NCBI GenBank assembly: GCA_030146045.1
Contig: JASLDG010000043.1
Coordinates: forward strand, 1 to 38,667
Origin: Candidatus Saccharimonadales bacterium
GTDB lineage: Bacteria > Patescibacteriota > Saccharimonadia > Saccharimonadales > Saccharimonadaceae
Reading direction: 5' to 3'
DNA length: 38,667 nt
This document shows positions 1-8,285 of this stretch, in pieces. The notes below the pieces were generated by a model. That model had not been told where the DNA came from. It did not search any database and saw only the letters and a program-made list of their open reading frames with translations. The first letter of the stretch is position 1, and the number at the start of each line of letters is the position of its first letter. A program made the translations under genes and the position numbers.

Positions 1-2
1 CA

Positions 3-512
3 CTGCCAATACTCCACCAGCAACCCGTGCAGCAAGTAGCTTCACAGCCACTCGCAAACGTTCAGTCCGTTGCTCCACCATCACAACCACAAGAAATTAC
101 CGGCCAACCTATCCGTATTGAACTCCCGCGTATTGGTTTGACACGCGAGGTTATCCCAGGCAGCTACGACACCTCGACCAAGCAGTGGACACTAACGAAC
201 GACAAAACCCAATATGCCACTATGACAAATCTATTGAGCAATACGGCCGGTCAGACACTCATCTACGGCCATAACACCGCTGCCGTGCTTGAGCCAGTCA
301 AAGATGTTGTCGTAGGTGATACACTGACAATCACCGCGCAAAACGGTCACATGTTTACCTATACATATTCACATGATCAGGTTGTCGATCCTACAAATGT
401 CAGCGTCCTCACCGAAAAACCAAGTACACCGCGCGTTGTCCTTATGACCTGCGAAGGCTGGCTCAGTGAGACACGTCGCTTGCTGTACTTTGATTTCAAG
501 GAGGTACAATAA
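3..512 (+). CDS. Sortase, 5' end cut by window edge
   Basis: Transpeptidase of the sortase fold, which would join cell-wall-sorted proteins to the envelope or polymerise them. The frame stays open to the left edge, so the true start and the membrane anchor lie outside the window; the first in-frame start-like codon is a GTG at 27. Counting from that GTG, the catalytic triad is visible: His82 in IYGHN, Cys142 in VLMTCEGW, and Arg150 or Arg151 in SETRRLLYF. A Pro/Gln/Ser-rich linker (residues 7-28) precedes the beta-barrel, as expected after an N-terminal membrane segment. The class was not resolved; the TC-x-G arrangement fits the class E/F-like sortases of Gram-positives. The stop overlaps the next start by one base, so the two genes are translationally coupled. 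Confidence 0.88.
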   Translation: MPILHQQPVQQVASQPLANVQSVAPPSQPQEITGQPIRIELPRIGLTREVIPGSYDTSTKQWTLTNDKTQYATMTNLLSNTAGQTLIYGHNTAAVLEPVKDVVVGDTLTITAQNGHMFTYTYSHDQVVDPTNVSVLTEKPSTPRVVLMTCEGWLSETRRLLYFDFKEVQ

Positions 513-1552
513 TGGAAATTTTCACGCACATACCGCCTGTCGGTTACAGTATCATAGGCATAGTTATCGCGATTGCCTTTCTACGCATCACAACTGACAT
601 ACGTGAAGTTATCAGGGTCAAGCGTATGCAACGACTCGCGCTCCAGACGGCCCATACTTACTACCACCCGTCACTGGCCATCATTATTCCTGTCAAGTCA
701 GTCAACGAAACAAAACAGACGATTGCCCACCTTGCAAGTATCTACCCGCAAGCACATATCATTGCCGCCATCGACTCGCACCGGTTACCAAAAGCCGCGT
801 CATCATTGCGCCATGCAGCCAAAAAATACTCCGCTGGCCAGGTCCGTGTCACCGCACGGAAAAACTGCGACCCGTACACCATCGCACTACAAGCCGACAC
901 CGACCTTACCTCTGTGATGCCAGAAACAACACGGCTCTCCGCAAGCTTCTACCAGTATGCAATACTGCCGTTTAGCGACCCCTCGTACCACGCAGCAATA
1001 GGGCAGAGAATCGTTCGACCTGGAATAACCATAGCGAGCGGCATCGAAACGCTTGCTGCACTCTGGCGCCATTATATGAATCAGTTCACACGCACACCTG
1101 CCAGCCACAATCGCCGTGCGCTTCTTGCGGCAGGGGCACTTATTCGCACGCAATGTTCAACTGAGCACCATGCAATCTACCAGGCGCCATATTCCACGCA
1201 TAGTATCGCAAGCCATCCGACAGCAAGCCAAAGCTACCGGGCATTGTTCAACTCAATCGGAATAACTGAATTCATAACAGCGGGAGCAAGCATAGTACTC
1301 GGTATACTATTCGCATTTTTTAGTGCCGACAAACCACTCGTCGGCATCACTATCGCTGCAAGTAGTGCCATACTTGCCTGGTGGGCAACAGCACCATCTC
1401 AGCGCCCGTTCTTTTCTCGTATTACGCTCGTTCTTGTATTCCCAATCTACCTCATTGCTACACTCATACTGGTTATCTTGCGCATAGTGCGCAGCTTGTT
1501 GAGTATAAGCCATTTCCTATCATTACGACGCGGTGCTATTGCTCGTAATTAA
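512..1552 (+). CDS. GT2-like membrane protein
   Basis: 346 residues. A hydrophobic N-terminal helix (about 11-27) is followed by a segment resembling the start of a GT-A family 2 glycosyltransferase (LAIIIPVKSVNETKQTI, about 56-72). Three hydrophobic segments (about 253-272, 276-292, 304-328) and a basic tail end the protein. An obvious DxD metal site is not conserved, so it may be a degenerate or non-catalytic relative. It starts on the last base of the sortase stop codon (TAATG) with GGAGG just upstream, so it probably acts with the sortase in envelope polymer or surface-protein assembly. That role is inferred from position only. Confidence 0.55.
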   Translation: MEIFTHIPPVGYSIIGIVIAIAFLRITTDIREVIRVKRMQRLALQTAHTYYHPSLAIIIPVKSVNETKQTIAHLASIYPQAHIIAAIDSHRLPKAASSLRHAAKKYSAGQVRVTARKNCDPYTIALQADTDLTSVMPETTRLSASFYQYAILPFSDPSYHAAIGQRIVRPGITIASGIETLAALWRHYMNQFTRTPASHNRRALLAAGALIRTQCSTEHHAIYQAPYSTHSIASHPTASQSYRALFNSIGITEFITAGASIVLGILFAFFSADKPLVGITIAASSAILAWWATAPSQRPFFSRITLVLVFPIYLIATLILVILRIVRSLLSISHFLSLRRGAIARN

Positions 1553-1567
1553 TAAATATGCTATAAT
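1539..1567 (+). promoter_or_regulatory. Promoter of the lipoprotein gene
   Basis: TTGCTC at 1539-1544, a 17-base spacer, and TATAAT at 1562-1567 preceded by TGC (extended -10). It lies over the end of the upstream gene and is followed by a ribosome binding site (GAAAGGTGAG) before the ATG at 1605. Confidence 0.6.
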
Positions 1568-1604
1568 ATACTTATCCTACCCCTCTATTCGAAAGGTGAG
1601 TCAC

Positions 1605-2246
1605 ATGCGTAGGAAGCACCTCATCTGGAGTCTTGCGCTCTGTGGCGTATTCAGCCTTGGCGCATGCAGTAGTGCGCCACTGGCAACCAATACGCCACCC
1701 ATGGCCACGGTCAGCATACCAGTCATATCATCGACAACGATGCAAGTGCCATCAACCACGAAGGCCACGACGCCACCCGATACGGTACCGGCAAACCCAT
1801 GTACAGCCGTCACGCTCGGCTGGGACATGCTCGCCGATTCGACACCCATCAAACTAGTACGCGGCCAAATCAGCGACATTCGGGCTGGGCAGCATGCCTG
1901 CTTCGACCGAATCGTCATCGAGGTCAGCACGACCGAACTCGTTGGGGTTCAAGTGGGCTACGTGCCCTCTGTCTCTCATGTCGGATCAGGCAAAGATGTC
2001 GCGGTCGAAGGCGGAGCAATCTTGCGCATTGACATCAATGCGCCGGCAACCACCTACAATAACGTCGTTTCGTTTGAGTGGCATGGTAACTGGCCCGCCC
2101 TCAAGCAGGTTGCCAGTGCTGGATCGCTCGAAGGCATGACCGTCCTCGCTGCCGGCGTTGACCACAAGGTGCCGTTCGCGGCCTACCTTATGGCCGATAC
2201 TGATACCCATGCCATGCGTGTCATTATCGATATCGCGCACACCTGA
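1605..2246 (+). CDS. AMIN-like domain lipoprotein
   Basis: 213 residues. The start is placed at ATG 1605, after GAAAGGTGAG, and not at an upstream in-frame codon at 1533, because the promoter -10 lies at 1562-1567. The N-terminus is a lipoprotein signal peptide: RRKH, a hydrophobic stretch, then the lipobox SLGAC with Cys21 as the lipid-modified residue. A Thr/Pro/Ser-rich linker follows to about residue 60. The rest matches the AMIN-like fold of actinobacterial lipoproteins (HACFDRIVIEV, GYVPSV, GSG, then SFEWHGNWPA and a final MRVIIDIAHT strand). AMIN domains are known to bind cell-envelope polymers; the ligand here is not known. A strong terminator follows, so it is probably transcribed alone. 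Confidence 0.75.
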   Translation: MRRKHLIWSLALCGVFSLGACSSAPLATNTPPMATVSIPVISSTTMQVPSTTKATTPPDTVPANPCTAVTLGWDMLADSTPIKLVRGQISDIRAGQHACFDRIVIEVSTTELVGVQVGYVPSVSHVGSGKDVAVEGGAILRIDINAPATTYNNVVSFEWHGNWPALKQVASAGSLEGMTVLAAGVDHKVPFAAYLMADTDTHAMRVIIDIAHT

Positions 2247-2264
2247 AAGGAGACTCCATCTCAT

Positions 2265-2314
2265 GCCCCTCGCTTACTATTATTGCAATATAAGCGAGGG
2301 GCTGTCTTCTTTTC
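2265..2314 (+). terminator. Rho-independent terminator
   Basis: A perfect 12-bp stem (GCCCCTCGCTTA at 2265-2276 with TAAGCGAGGGGC at 2291-2302), a 14-base loop, and a T-rich tail (TGTCTTCTTTTC). It separates the lipoprotein gene from the MFS gene. Confidence 0.85.
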
Positions 2315-2328
2315 CGGCCCCTAAGATA

Positions 2329-2357
2329 TTGACAAGATGCGCCTACCTCTGTATAAT
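2329..2357 (+). promoter_or_regulatory. Consensus promoter of the MFS gene
   Basis: TTGACA at 2329-2334, a 17-base spacer and TATAAT at 2352-2357. Both hexamers match the housekeeping sigma consensus exactly. This is the best promoter in the window. About 60 bases of leader follow, with the ribosome binding site AGAGGAG at 2415-2421. Confidence 0.85.
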
Positions 2358-2425
2358 TACCAAGTTAATATTTGCGCCACCCCACGTAGCGCGCTCTCAG
2401 ACTCAACAAACACAAGAGGAGATTC

Positions 2426-4018
2426 ATGTTCAAATTTTTCAAGAAAAAACAGGGGAAGAGTGCCCCAAAAAAACCACTCACTGGTAAGGACCTCGAAGGT
2501 ATCGACCCTGTCACATATCATCGGCGCTGGTGGATTTTAAGTACGCTCTGTATCACCTTGCTTGGTGTTATGCTCGCCAACAGTAGCCTAAATATGGCAC
2601 TTCCAATGATGGCAACCGATCTGTCACTTTCACAACTCGAACTCACTTGGGTTGTGAATGTCTACACCCTTGTTTTTGCCAGCTTACTCTTCATCGCAGG
2701 TGCAGTAGGGGATCGCTATGGGCGTAAGCTTGCTATGCAGGTTGGGCTTGCGATTTTCACTGGGGGATCGCTCTACGCAGGGTTTATTGCACAAACCGGT
2801 ACCGAACTCATCATTTCTCGCGTTATTATGGGTATTGGTGGTGCATTCGTGATGCCGACAACACTTTCGATCATTAACAATACATTCCCAACCAAAGAAC
2901 GTGCGCGCGCCGTTGCGATCTGGAGCGCCGTTGCCGGTGTTGGCATGATGTTTGGATCAGTTATCAGTGGCGTCCTTCTTGAACACTTCACATGGCATTC
3001 ACTGTTTTATTTCAGCGGTGCTATCGCTATTATCGGTCTTGTTGCAAACCAGTATCTCGCGCACGAATCGCGTGACGAAAAAGAATCTCCTGTTGACTGG
3101 CTCGGAGGCTTACTATCTGCAGTCGGTATCTTTGGGATCGTCTACGGTATTACCGAAGCTCCCTCGGCCGGCATTACCGACCGCACCGTTGCCTTCAGCT
3201 TGATAGGCGGCATCATCTCGGCAATTGCATTTGTCGCGTGGGAACTACGAGTAAAATCACCAATGCTCGACATGAAACTCTTTAAAAATCGTGGCTTTGC
3301 TGTATCCAGCCTTGTACTCACTCTCGTATTCCTCGCTATGTCGGGTGTATTCTTTTCGATGAGCCAGCTCATGCAGCTTGTTATGGGCTATACACCCCTC
3401 GAATCGTCGCTCTTGACTGTTCCGCTGATGCTACCAATGATGTTCATTTCACCGCTTGTGCCAAATGTCGTCAAAAATATCGGTGCGCGCACGACTATTT
3501 CAACCGGGCTCGTTTTGACCGCAATCGCCTTTGTTATCATGAGCTACTGGACACGCGACCTCACATACTGGCAGCTCTTCGGTACCATGATCATCATGAT
3601 GCTCGGCATTACCTTTGCTATGACACCAGGCACAACCATTCTGATGGCGTCGGTTCCACGCAACCGCTCGGGTATGGGTTCAGCCATGAATGACACAACA
3701 CGCGAACTTGGAAGCGCACTCGGCGTTGCTGTCCTCGGTGCAGTTCTCAGCGCCACCTACGAGGATAAGATTCGCGATACTGCAAGCCAGTTTGCAGGCC
3801 CAATCAAAGACGGGCTCGAGAGCTCGCTTGCCGTCGCGCTCAAGGTCGCTGAAAAACTCGGTCCTGCGGCCGATTACATCAGTAAATCTGCTATGGATGC
3901 GTTCATGGCAGGCATGAGTCAGGCATCGATTGTCGCCGCAACTATTATCTTTATCTCTGCTGCAATTGCGTTCATTGGACTCCCAAAACACACCAAAAAG
4001 AACGACGATACAATTTAA
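2426..4018 (+). CDS. MFS drug exporter, DHA2 type (14 TM)
   Basis: 530 residues, the usual length for EmrB/QacA-type drug:H+ antiporters with 14 membrane helices. A basic cytoplasmic N-terminus (about 35 residues) leads to the first helix (WILSTLCITLLGVMLANSSL), with NMALPMMATDL and ELTWVVNVYTL as in the family. Loop 2-3 carries motif A (GDRYGRKLAMQ) and helix 5 the antiporter region (GAVAG-like IWSAVAGVGMMFGSVISGVL). Hydrophobic segments continue to the C-terminus. ATG 2426 is set by AGAGGAG five bases upstream. It probably exports toxic organic compounds from the cytoplasm. It sits between its own consensus promoter and a hairpin, and the ArsR-type regulator downstream could control it, though the operator seen lies over the regulator's own promoter. 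Confidence 0.9.
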   Translation: MFKFFKKKQGKSAPKKPLTGKDLEGIDPVTYHRRWWILSTLCITLLGVMLANSSLNMALPMMATDLSLSQLELTWVVNVYTLVFASLLFIAGAVGDRYGRKLAMQVGLAIFTGGSLYAGFIAQTGTELIISRVIMGIGGAFVMPTTLSIINNTFPTKERARAVAIWSAVAGVGMMFGSVISGVLLEHFTWHSLFYFSGAIAIIGLVANQYLAHESRDEKESPVDWLGGLLSAVGIFGIVYGITEAPSAGITDRTVAFSLIGGIISAIAFVAWELRVKSPMLDMKLFKNRGFAVSSLVLTLVFLAMSGVFFSMSQLMQLVMGYTPLESSLLTVPLMLPMMFISPLVPNVVKNIGARTTISTGLVLTAIAFVIMSYWTRDLTYWQLFGTMIIMMLGITFAMTPGTTILMASVPRNRSGMGSAMNDTTRELGSALGVAVLGAVLSATYEDKIRDTASQFAGPIKDGLESSLAVALKVAEKLGPAADYISKSAMDAFMAGMSQASIVAATIIFISAAIAFIGLPKHTKKNDDTI

Positions 4019-4026
4019 TAGCAGGT

Positions 4027-4063
4027 AAACGACCAGTGCGACGCACGAGCATCCTGGTCGTTT
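4027..4063 (+). terminator. Hairpin after the MFS gene
   Basis: AAACGACCAG at 4027-4036 pairs perfectly with CTGGTCGTTT at 4054-4063 across a 17-base loop. The following bases (GTCATAAC) are not a T-run, so this is a weak terminator candidate or a processing hairpin. Confidence 0.5.
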
Positions 4064-4077
4064 GTCATAACAAAAGT

Positions 4078-4106
4078 ATTGATATATTTAAATATATCAA
4101 TATAAT
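4078..4106 (+). promoter_or_regulatory. ArsR promoter with 24-bp palindromic operator
   Basis: A perfect 24-bp palindrome at 4078-4101 (half site ATTGATATATTT). It contains the -35 TTGATA (4079-4084), spans the 16-base spacer and touches the -10 TATAAT (4101-4106). Bound repressor would therefore block the promoter directly. AT-rich palindromes of this kind are usual ArsR/SmtB operators. The ATG follows the -10 after six bases. Confidence 0.8.
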
Positions 4107-4112
4107 AGAAAT

Positions 4113-4400
4113 ATGGTCACTCACACAACCCACACGACAACTATTCTCAAAAGTCTTGCCGACGACACACGACTCTCGCTCGTCCGTAAGCTTGCGACAT
4201 GCGATAAAGAAGTCACCAGCAATGAAATTATTTCGGATTGCGCCGTTGCTCTTGCACTATCACAACCAACCATGAGCCATCATTTTCAGAAGCTTGTGGC
4301 AGCCGAAGTGATTACCGAACGAAAAGTCGGGGTAGAGAAGTACTATACACTCAATCGCTCGCTCCTTGATTCAATCGGCATTAATGCGCAAAAACTATAA
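4113..4400 (+). CDS. ArsR-family winged-helix repressor
   Basis: 95 residues, typical for ArsR/SmtB. The dimer helix (TTILKSLADDTRLSLVRKL) is followed by the recognition helix region (ALSQPTMSHHFQKLVAAEVI) and the wing (ERKVGVEKYYTLNR). Such proteins leave DNA when they bind a metal or small molecule. The ELCVC metal site is absent; Cys27 and Cys44 are the only thiols, so the inducer may be a redox or organic signal. It has no ribosome binding site, and the -10 box ends six bases before the ATG, so the mRNA is probably leaderless. The two oxidoreductase genes follow after 23 bases and are probably under its control. Confidence 0.88.
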   Translation: MVTHTTHTTTILKSLADDTRLSLVRKLATCDKEVTSNEIISDCAVALALSQPTMSHHFQKLVAAEVITERKVGVEKYYTLNRSLLDSIGINAQKL

Positions 4401-4423
4401 TACGAAAAGTAAGGAACAATCAC

Positions 4424-5497
4424 ATGACTGCACAATCTCGTACAAACCAATTATCCTATATATTCGGGCTCGACTCGTTCGGCGACCTTGCGACAACATC
4501 CGACGGCACGCTCATGAATTATGCCGAATCAATTCGGCTCGTCATAGAAGAGGCGGTGCTAGCTGACAAGCTCGGTGTTAATGCGATAGCACTTGGTGAG
4601 CACCACCGCGATGATTTCGCGATCTCAAGCCCCGAGATGGTACTTGCCGCCATCGCAACGCGCACAAAACATATCAAACTCGCCTCAGGTGTAACGGTCC
4701 TTAGCAGCGACGATCCTGTTCGCGTATTTGAACGATTCGCAACGCTCGATGCAGTATCAAATGGTCGTGCACAAGTCATCTTAGGTCGCGGATCATTTAC
4801 CGAGTCATTTCCGCTGTTCGGCTATGACCTGCGCGATTACGAATCCCTCTTTGAAGAAAAAGTTGAACTCTTCAATAAACTCCTCAAGGAAAAGCCGGTC
4901 ACGTGGCAGGGCACTCATACACAGTCACTTGATGCTGCTGACATATTCCCAAAAACGGAATCAGGCAAGCTCGAAACACTCATCGGTGTCGGGGGTTCGC
5001 CAAATTCGGTCGTGCGCGCCGCCGCCTACGATTTCCCACTCATGCTGGCAATCATCGGCGGATCACCCGATCGTTTCGCACCTTACGTCGATCTATATAA
5101 ACGAGCTGCTGAACAGTTCGGCCACAAGGCCCATCCAGTCGGCATGCACTCGCCAGGATTTATTGCCGATACCGACGAAGAGGCGATTAAAACAGCATTT
5201 CCACTCTTTAAAGAGCAGATGGACCGTGTCGGTAAAACACGCGGCTGGACCCCAATGACGCGCCAGCACTTCTTAAGTGAAGTTAAAAATGGCTCCATGT
5301 ACGTCGGCTCGCCTGAAACCGTCGCCCAAAAAATTGCACATGCTATGCGCGTTATCGGTGCCGAGCGATTTGATCTCGTGTATGGGTTCGGCCCAGTTCG
5401 AGCGAGCGCCCGCCGCCACATGATAGAGCTCTACGCCAACGAAGTCATCCCTCGCGTACGAGAGCTTCTAGCCGAGGACAATGGCCATGCCTCATGA
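4424..5497 (+). CDS. LLM-class flavin oxidoreductase
   Basis: 357 residues, a luciferase-like TIM-barrel monooxygenase or reductase that uses reduced FMN or F420. Family landmarks are an early barrel strand (YIFGLDSFGD), the GEHHRDDFAISSPEMVLAAIA segment (about 62-82), HIKLASGVTVLSSDDPVRVFE, VILGRGSFTESFPLFG (flavin phosphate region), and GVGGSPNSV. ATG 4424 follows AAGGAA by seven bases. It lies in an operon between the ArsR gene and the reductase-like gene, whose start it overlaps by 17 bases. The pairing suggests a small redox module in which the neighbour handles the nicotinamide or deazaflavin cofactor. The substrate cannot be told from sequence. Confidence 0.88.
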   Translation: MTAQSRTNQLSYIFGLDSFGDLATTSDGTLMNYAESIRLVIEEAVLADKLGVNAIALGEHHRDDFAISSPEMVLAAIATRTKHIKLASGVTVLSSDDPVRVFERFATLDAVSNGRAQVILGRGSFTESFPLFGYDLRDYESLFEEKVELFNKLLKEKPVTWQGTHTQSLDAADIFPKTESGKLETLIGVGGSPNSVVRAAAYDFPLMLAIIGGSPDRFAPYVDLYKRAAEQFGHKAHPVGMHSPGFIADTDEEAIKTAFPLFKEQMDRVGKTRGWTPMTRQHFLSEVKNGSMYVGSPETVAQKIAHAMRVIGAERFDLVYGFGPVRASARRHMIELYANEVIPRVRELLAEDNGHAS

Positions 5498-6128
5498 TAA
5501 AACAATCGGCATATTAGGGGCAGGTAAACTTGGGGTCGTTCTCGCGCAATTAGCACGACGTGCAGGCTACGATGTATATATTGCAGGGTCGGGTGATCCC
5601 CAAAAAATCGCCCTTAGTATCGAAGTACTTGCACCGGGTGCACATGCAGCGACAAGCCACGACGCAGTGCAGCATGCCGACATCGTTATTCTTGCATTTC
5701 CATTGAGCAAGTATCAACAAATTCCTCGTCACGAGTTTGCCGGCAAGCTGGTGATCGATGCCACAAATCACTGGTGGGAAGTCGATGGACCGCGTGACGA
5801 CTTCCTCAACCCCAAAGAATCATCAAGCCAGGCCGTGCAGTCATTTCTTGCCGATGCACGCGTCGTCAAAGCATTGAACCATATGGGATATCATGATCTC
5901 TACGACGAAACAAAGCCACATGACGCACCAGACCGCAAAGCCATCGCACTCGCCGGGGACGTGACCACAGACGTCGCACGAGTCGCTCAGCTCATCGATA
6001 CACTCGGATTCGATCCGGTACCTATCGGTGCACTCAGCGCAGGACGGATACTTGAACCCGGCGGACCAGTATTTGGCGCAAACGTCGATGCGCAAACACT
6101 ACGTCAGTTACTTGGTGTCTCGTCCTAG
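5481..6128 (+). CDS. F420:NADP reductase-like protein
   Basis: 215 residues. The N-terminal Rossmann fold is clear: KTIGILGAGKLGVVLAQLARRAGYDVYIAG (GxGxxG at about 13-18), then ADIVILAFPLSKY and KLVIDATNHW. The second half keeps the family's VVKALNHMGYHDL and AIALAGDV segments, as in NADPH-dependent F420 reductases and related NAD(P)-binding proteins. Two starts are possible, ATG 5481 and ATG 5487; both overlap the previous gene. Whether the organism makes F420 is not shown here, so the partner may be FMN. Its stop overlaps the end of the convergent DUF4342 gene by four bases. Confidence 0.8.
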   Translation: MAMPHDKTIGILGAGKLGVVLAQLARRAGYDVYIAGSGDPQKIALSIEVLAPGAHAATSHDAVQHADIVILAFPLSKYQQIPRHEFAGKLVIDATNHWWEVDGPRDDFLNPKESSSQAVQSFLADARVVKALNHMGYHDLYDETKPHDAPDRKAIALAGDVTTDVARVAQLIDTLGFDPVPIGALSAGRILEPGGPVFGANVDAQTLRQLLGVSS

Positions 6129-6391
6129 TGATCCGATCTCTTTTCGTCAACCTCACGCTCGACAACAATCGTACACTCAGTTACGAGTGCCGCAATCGCG
6201 CCCACAGCTGCGAGCACTGGTGCAAGTACAGCGCCGACCACGCCAATCGTAAGTGGCACTTCAATCAATCGCTTACCTTCTTTGTTTTTGATAATAATGC
6301 GTCGCACATTACCTTCATTTATCAGCTTTTTCACCTTACCAAGGAGCTCTTCGCCATTTACTTTGAATTCTTCTTGTGTCGTCTTCGTCAT
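6125..6391 (-). CDS. DUF4342 membrane-associated protein
   Basis: 88 residues, matching DUF4342 over its whole length: TQEEFKVNGEELLGKVKKLI, EGNVRRIIIKNKEGKRLIEVP, then one hydrophobic helix (LTIGVVGAVLAPVLAAVGAIAALV) and a final CTIVVEREVDEK. The function of the family is not known; the shape suggests a cytoplasmic head with a membrane or amphipathic helix. ATG 6391 is preferred to an in-frame GTG at 6406 because TATACT (6404-6399 on this strand) ends seven bases before the ATG and no ribosome binding site is present. It is the last gene of the minus-strand envelope operon but may also have this separate leaderless promoter. Confidence 0.8.
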   Translation of the reverse strand: MTKTTQEEFKVNGEELLGKVKKLINEGNVRRIIIKNKEGKRLIEVPLTIGVVGAVLAPVLAAVGAIAALVTECTIVVEREVDEKRSDH

Positions 6392-6412
6392 ATACCCAGT
6401 ATACACCCGCGC

Positions 6413-6937
6413 CTAGTATGAATCACAGCCAATCCCATCGCCATCTCGGTCAAGTCGATAGTGGTCCACACCGATAACCTGCACCTTAAAACCAATATCA
6501 GGGCAGTCCAGGTCATACGACACGTTCGGTACACACGGAGAGTAGTCGGGGCTACACGAACTCGATGAAACAGACGGGCTGCTCGGCGCAGCAGGCGGAA
6601 TGGCTGGAGCAGGCGAGCTCGGAGACGCCGGAGCAATAGAAGTAGCAGTAGGCGCAGGTGAAACTGAAGAAGATGCTTCTTCAGGTGATGGTGCCGATGA
6701 GATCGGAGCATGCGATTGTAATGACGCATCAGGAGTAGGCGACTGGGTATAATTGGCATGCTGCCCCGTCAGCACGAGGCCTACAATGATCAACGCAACA
6801 GCAACACCTCCACCAAGCAGTGTCCATCGACGCCGATAATTTGTCAGTGGATCATCACGATCCATATAATAGCGCAGCTTAATGCTTTCGATCATGTAGT
6901 CGATACGAAGCTGCAATTCGTCGAATACCCGTCTCAC
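6413..6937 (-). CDS. Membrane-anchored excalibur-domain protein
   Basis: 174 residues. A cytoplasmic N-terminus (1-40, basic) leads to one membrane helix (TLLGGGVAVALIIVGLVL, about 39-57). A long Ser/Pro/Ala linker (about 60-127) would span the wall, and a C-terminal excalibur domain (PDIGFKVQVIGVDHYRLD and RDGDGIGCDSY) ends it. The DxDxDGxGC motif is the Ca-binding loop of this extracellular domain, seen next to nucleases and wall proteins. Cysteines at about 128, 134, 145 and 171 could form two disulfides. The start is a GTG eight bases past the upstream stop with a poor ribosome binding site, so coupling is likely. Confidence 0.75.
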   Translation of the reverse strand: MRRVFDELQLRIDYMIESIKLRYYMDRDDPLTNYRRRWTLLGGGVAVALIIVGLVLTGQHANYTQSPTPDASLQSHAPISSAPSPEEASSSVSPAPTATSIAPASPSSPAPAIPPAAPSSPSVSSSSCSPDYSPCVPNVSYDLDCPDIGFKVQVIGVDHYRLDRDGDGIGCDSY

Positions 6938-6944
6938 GTCCGAT

Positions 6945-8285
6945 CTACCTGATCAGACGCGGTTTTGCGGGGCGCGGTTTCTGACTGACACGAACAGCCG
7001 AGCTTGCTTTGGAGCGCGGCGAGCCTCCCGGTCGCGATGTCGCAGCCGATGCCGCCCCAACTGTTCCGTTGGGCATTTCCAGCGAAATGTGCGAACGACC
7101 AGCAAGAACTGACTGCAAAATATCTTCAACCACTTGCGGATCGAGATGTGTATTATCTTCAAGCACCCGCTTCACGACCGAACTCAGCGTCGTGCGCTCG
7201 GCATCGTAGAGCGAATTCTTACGAATCACATAGAGTTTTTTGAGCGCTCGATAGTTTTTATGGAATTGCTCAAGCTCCAAAATCATGCTCTCGGCTTTGG
7301 CATATTTTTTTGCAATTCGGTGCTGAATTTTTTTGGCAGATTTAATGCTGCGCCATTGACTAAAGAGAGTGGCGTCAAAAATCTTACGCGCTTCGGCGCG
7401 AATCGCGAGTCCCGTACCTAGATAGAGCACTGTCAGGAGCACCGCCATCAACACCTCAGAGCTAATAATCGTGAATGTGTCATCGGGGAATTCTTTAATA
7501 TCCATAAAGATGACCACGGCGCGAATCGCTGCAAAAATCAGACAGATTGTAATCCATACCCACGGTTCATAGAACGACCAGCTGCGGCGCAATTTGTGCA
7601 TTGCCTGCGAACGACCCCACAAAAAGGCCGTTACGCTTCCAACGAGCGCCAGCGCAAACGCCAAAATACTGGCGTTGAACTGGTCAGTATCAAGCAGTCG
7701 CTCGATCGCCGTACTCAGCAGTAACATATCAAGAAAACTGAGCGCTAAACACCCGGCGACTACCCAATAATGACCGTAGGGGGTAGAGAAGGCAGTTTTG
7801 CTATCTGAAATCGTCCGCTTAACGGTGTGCGTATCGGCAGTATTTTTTGGCTTCGCGGGAGCCGGCTCATCACTTATTGGCACGCGAACGACGTGCGATT
7901 CTTCGTTACCTTTCCCGAGTTTACGCAGCCGCACCACCGCATCATCGTAGTCGATACCCGATGTTGTTTTGTCGTAGCCCATTGATTCCAAATGGTTGAC
8001 ATCTTGCTCTACTTTAATCAATGCTGACTTTGTTTTCTTAAGTCCGCGTGCATAGGTCGTATCGATTCGGTGCTCGCGGCGGCGATACTCGCTCTCAAGC
8101 GCCGAATGCAAGTCGCTATATCGTCCGCTAACAATGCGAAGCATCGCCTCAACCGATTTTGCATCAAGCTTCTGCGTCTTTTTAGTGTGGCGAACATTCA
8201 GAAGAGCCCGACGGCGCACCATTTCAATCTGTTTCTGCGTAGGGCGCTTGAGCCGCACGATCACATTCAAAAAACTCTTTGCCAT
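6945..8285 (-). CDS. Membrane protein with flanking coiled coils
   Basis: 446 residues, no family recognised. The basic N-terminal half is helical (about 10-125, rich in Lys, Arg and Glu). Four hydrophobic segments follow: about 173-192, 204-222, 240-262 and 275-298. A second Lys-rich helical region (about 300-395) and a basic Ser/Arg/Pro tail end the protein. Both soluble parts are probably cytoplasmic and might bind nucleic acid or a coiled-coil partner. Its ATG overlaps the stop of the upstream coiled-coil gene by one base (TAATG), so the two products are probably made in fixed ratio and act together. Confidence 0.6.
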   Translation of the reverse strand: MAKSFLNVIVRLKRPTQKQIEMVRRRALLNVRHTKKTQKLDAKSVEAMLRIVSGRYSDLHSALESEYRRREHRIDTTYARGLKKTKSALIKVEQDVNHLESMGYDKTTSGIDYDDAVVRLRKLGKGNEESHVVRVPISDEPAPAKPKNTADTHTVKRTISDSKTAFSTPYGHYWVVAGCLALSFLDMLLLSTAIERLLDTDQFNASILAFALALVGSVTAFLWGRSQAMHKLRRSWSFYEPWVWITICLIFAAIRAVVIFMDIKEFPDDTFTIISSEVLMAVLLTVLYLGTGLAIRAEARKIFDATLFSQWRSIKSAKKIQHRIAKKYAKAESMILELEQFHKNYRALKKLYVIRKNSLYDAERTTLSSVVKRVLEDNTHLDPQVVEDILQSVLAGRSHISLEMPNGTVGAASAATSRPGGSPRSKASSAVRVSQKPRPAKPRLIR

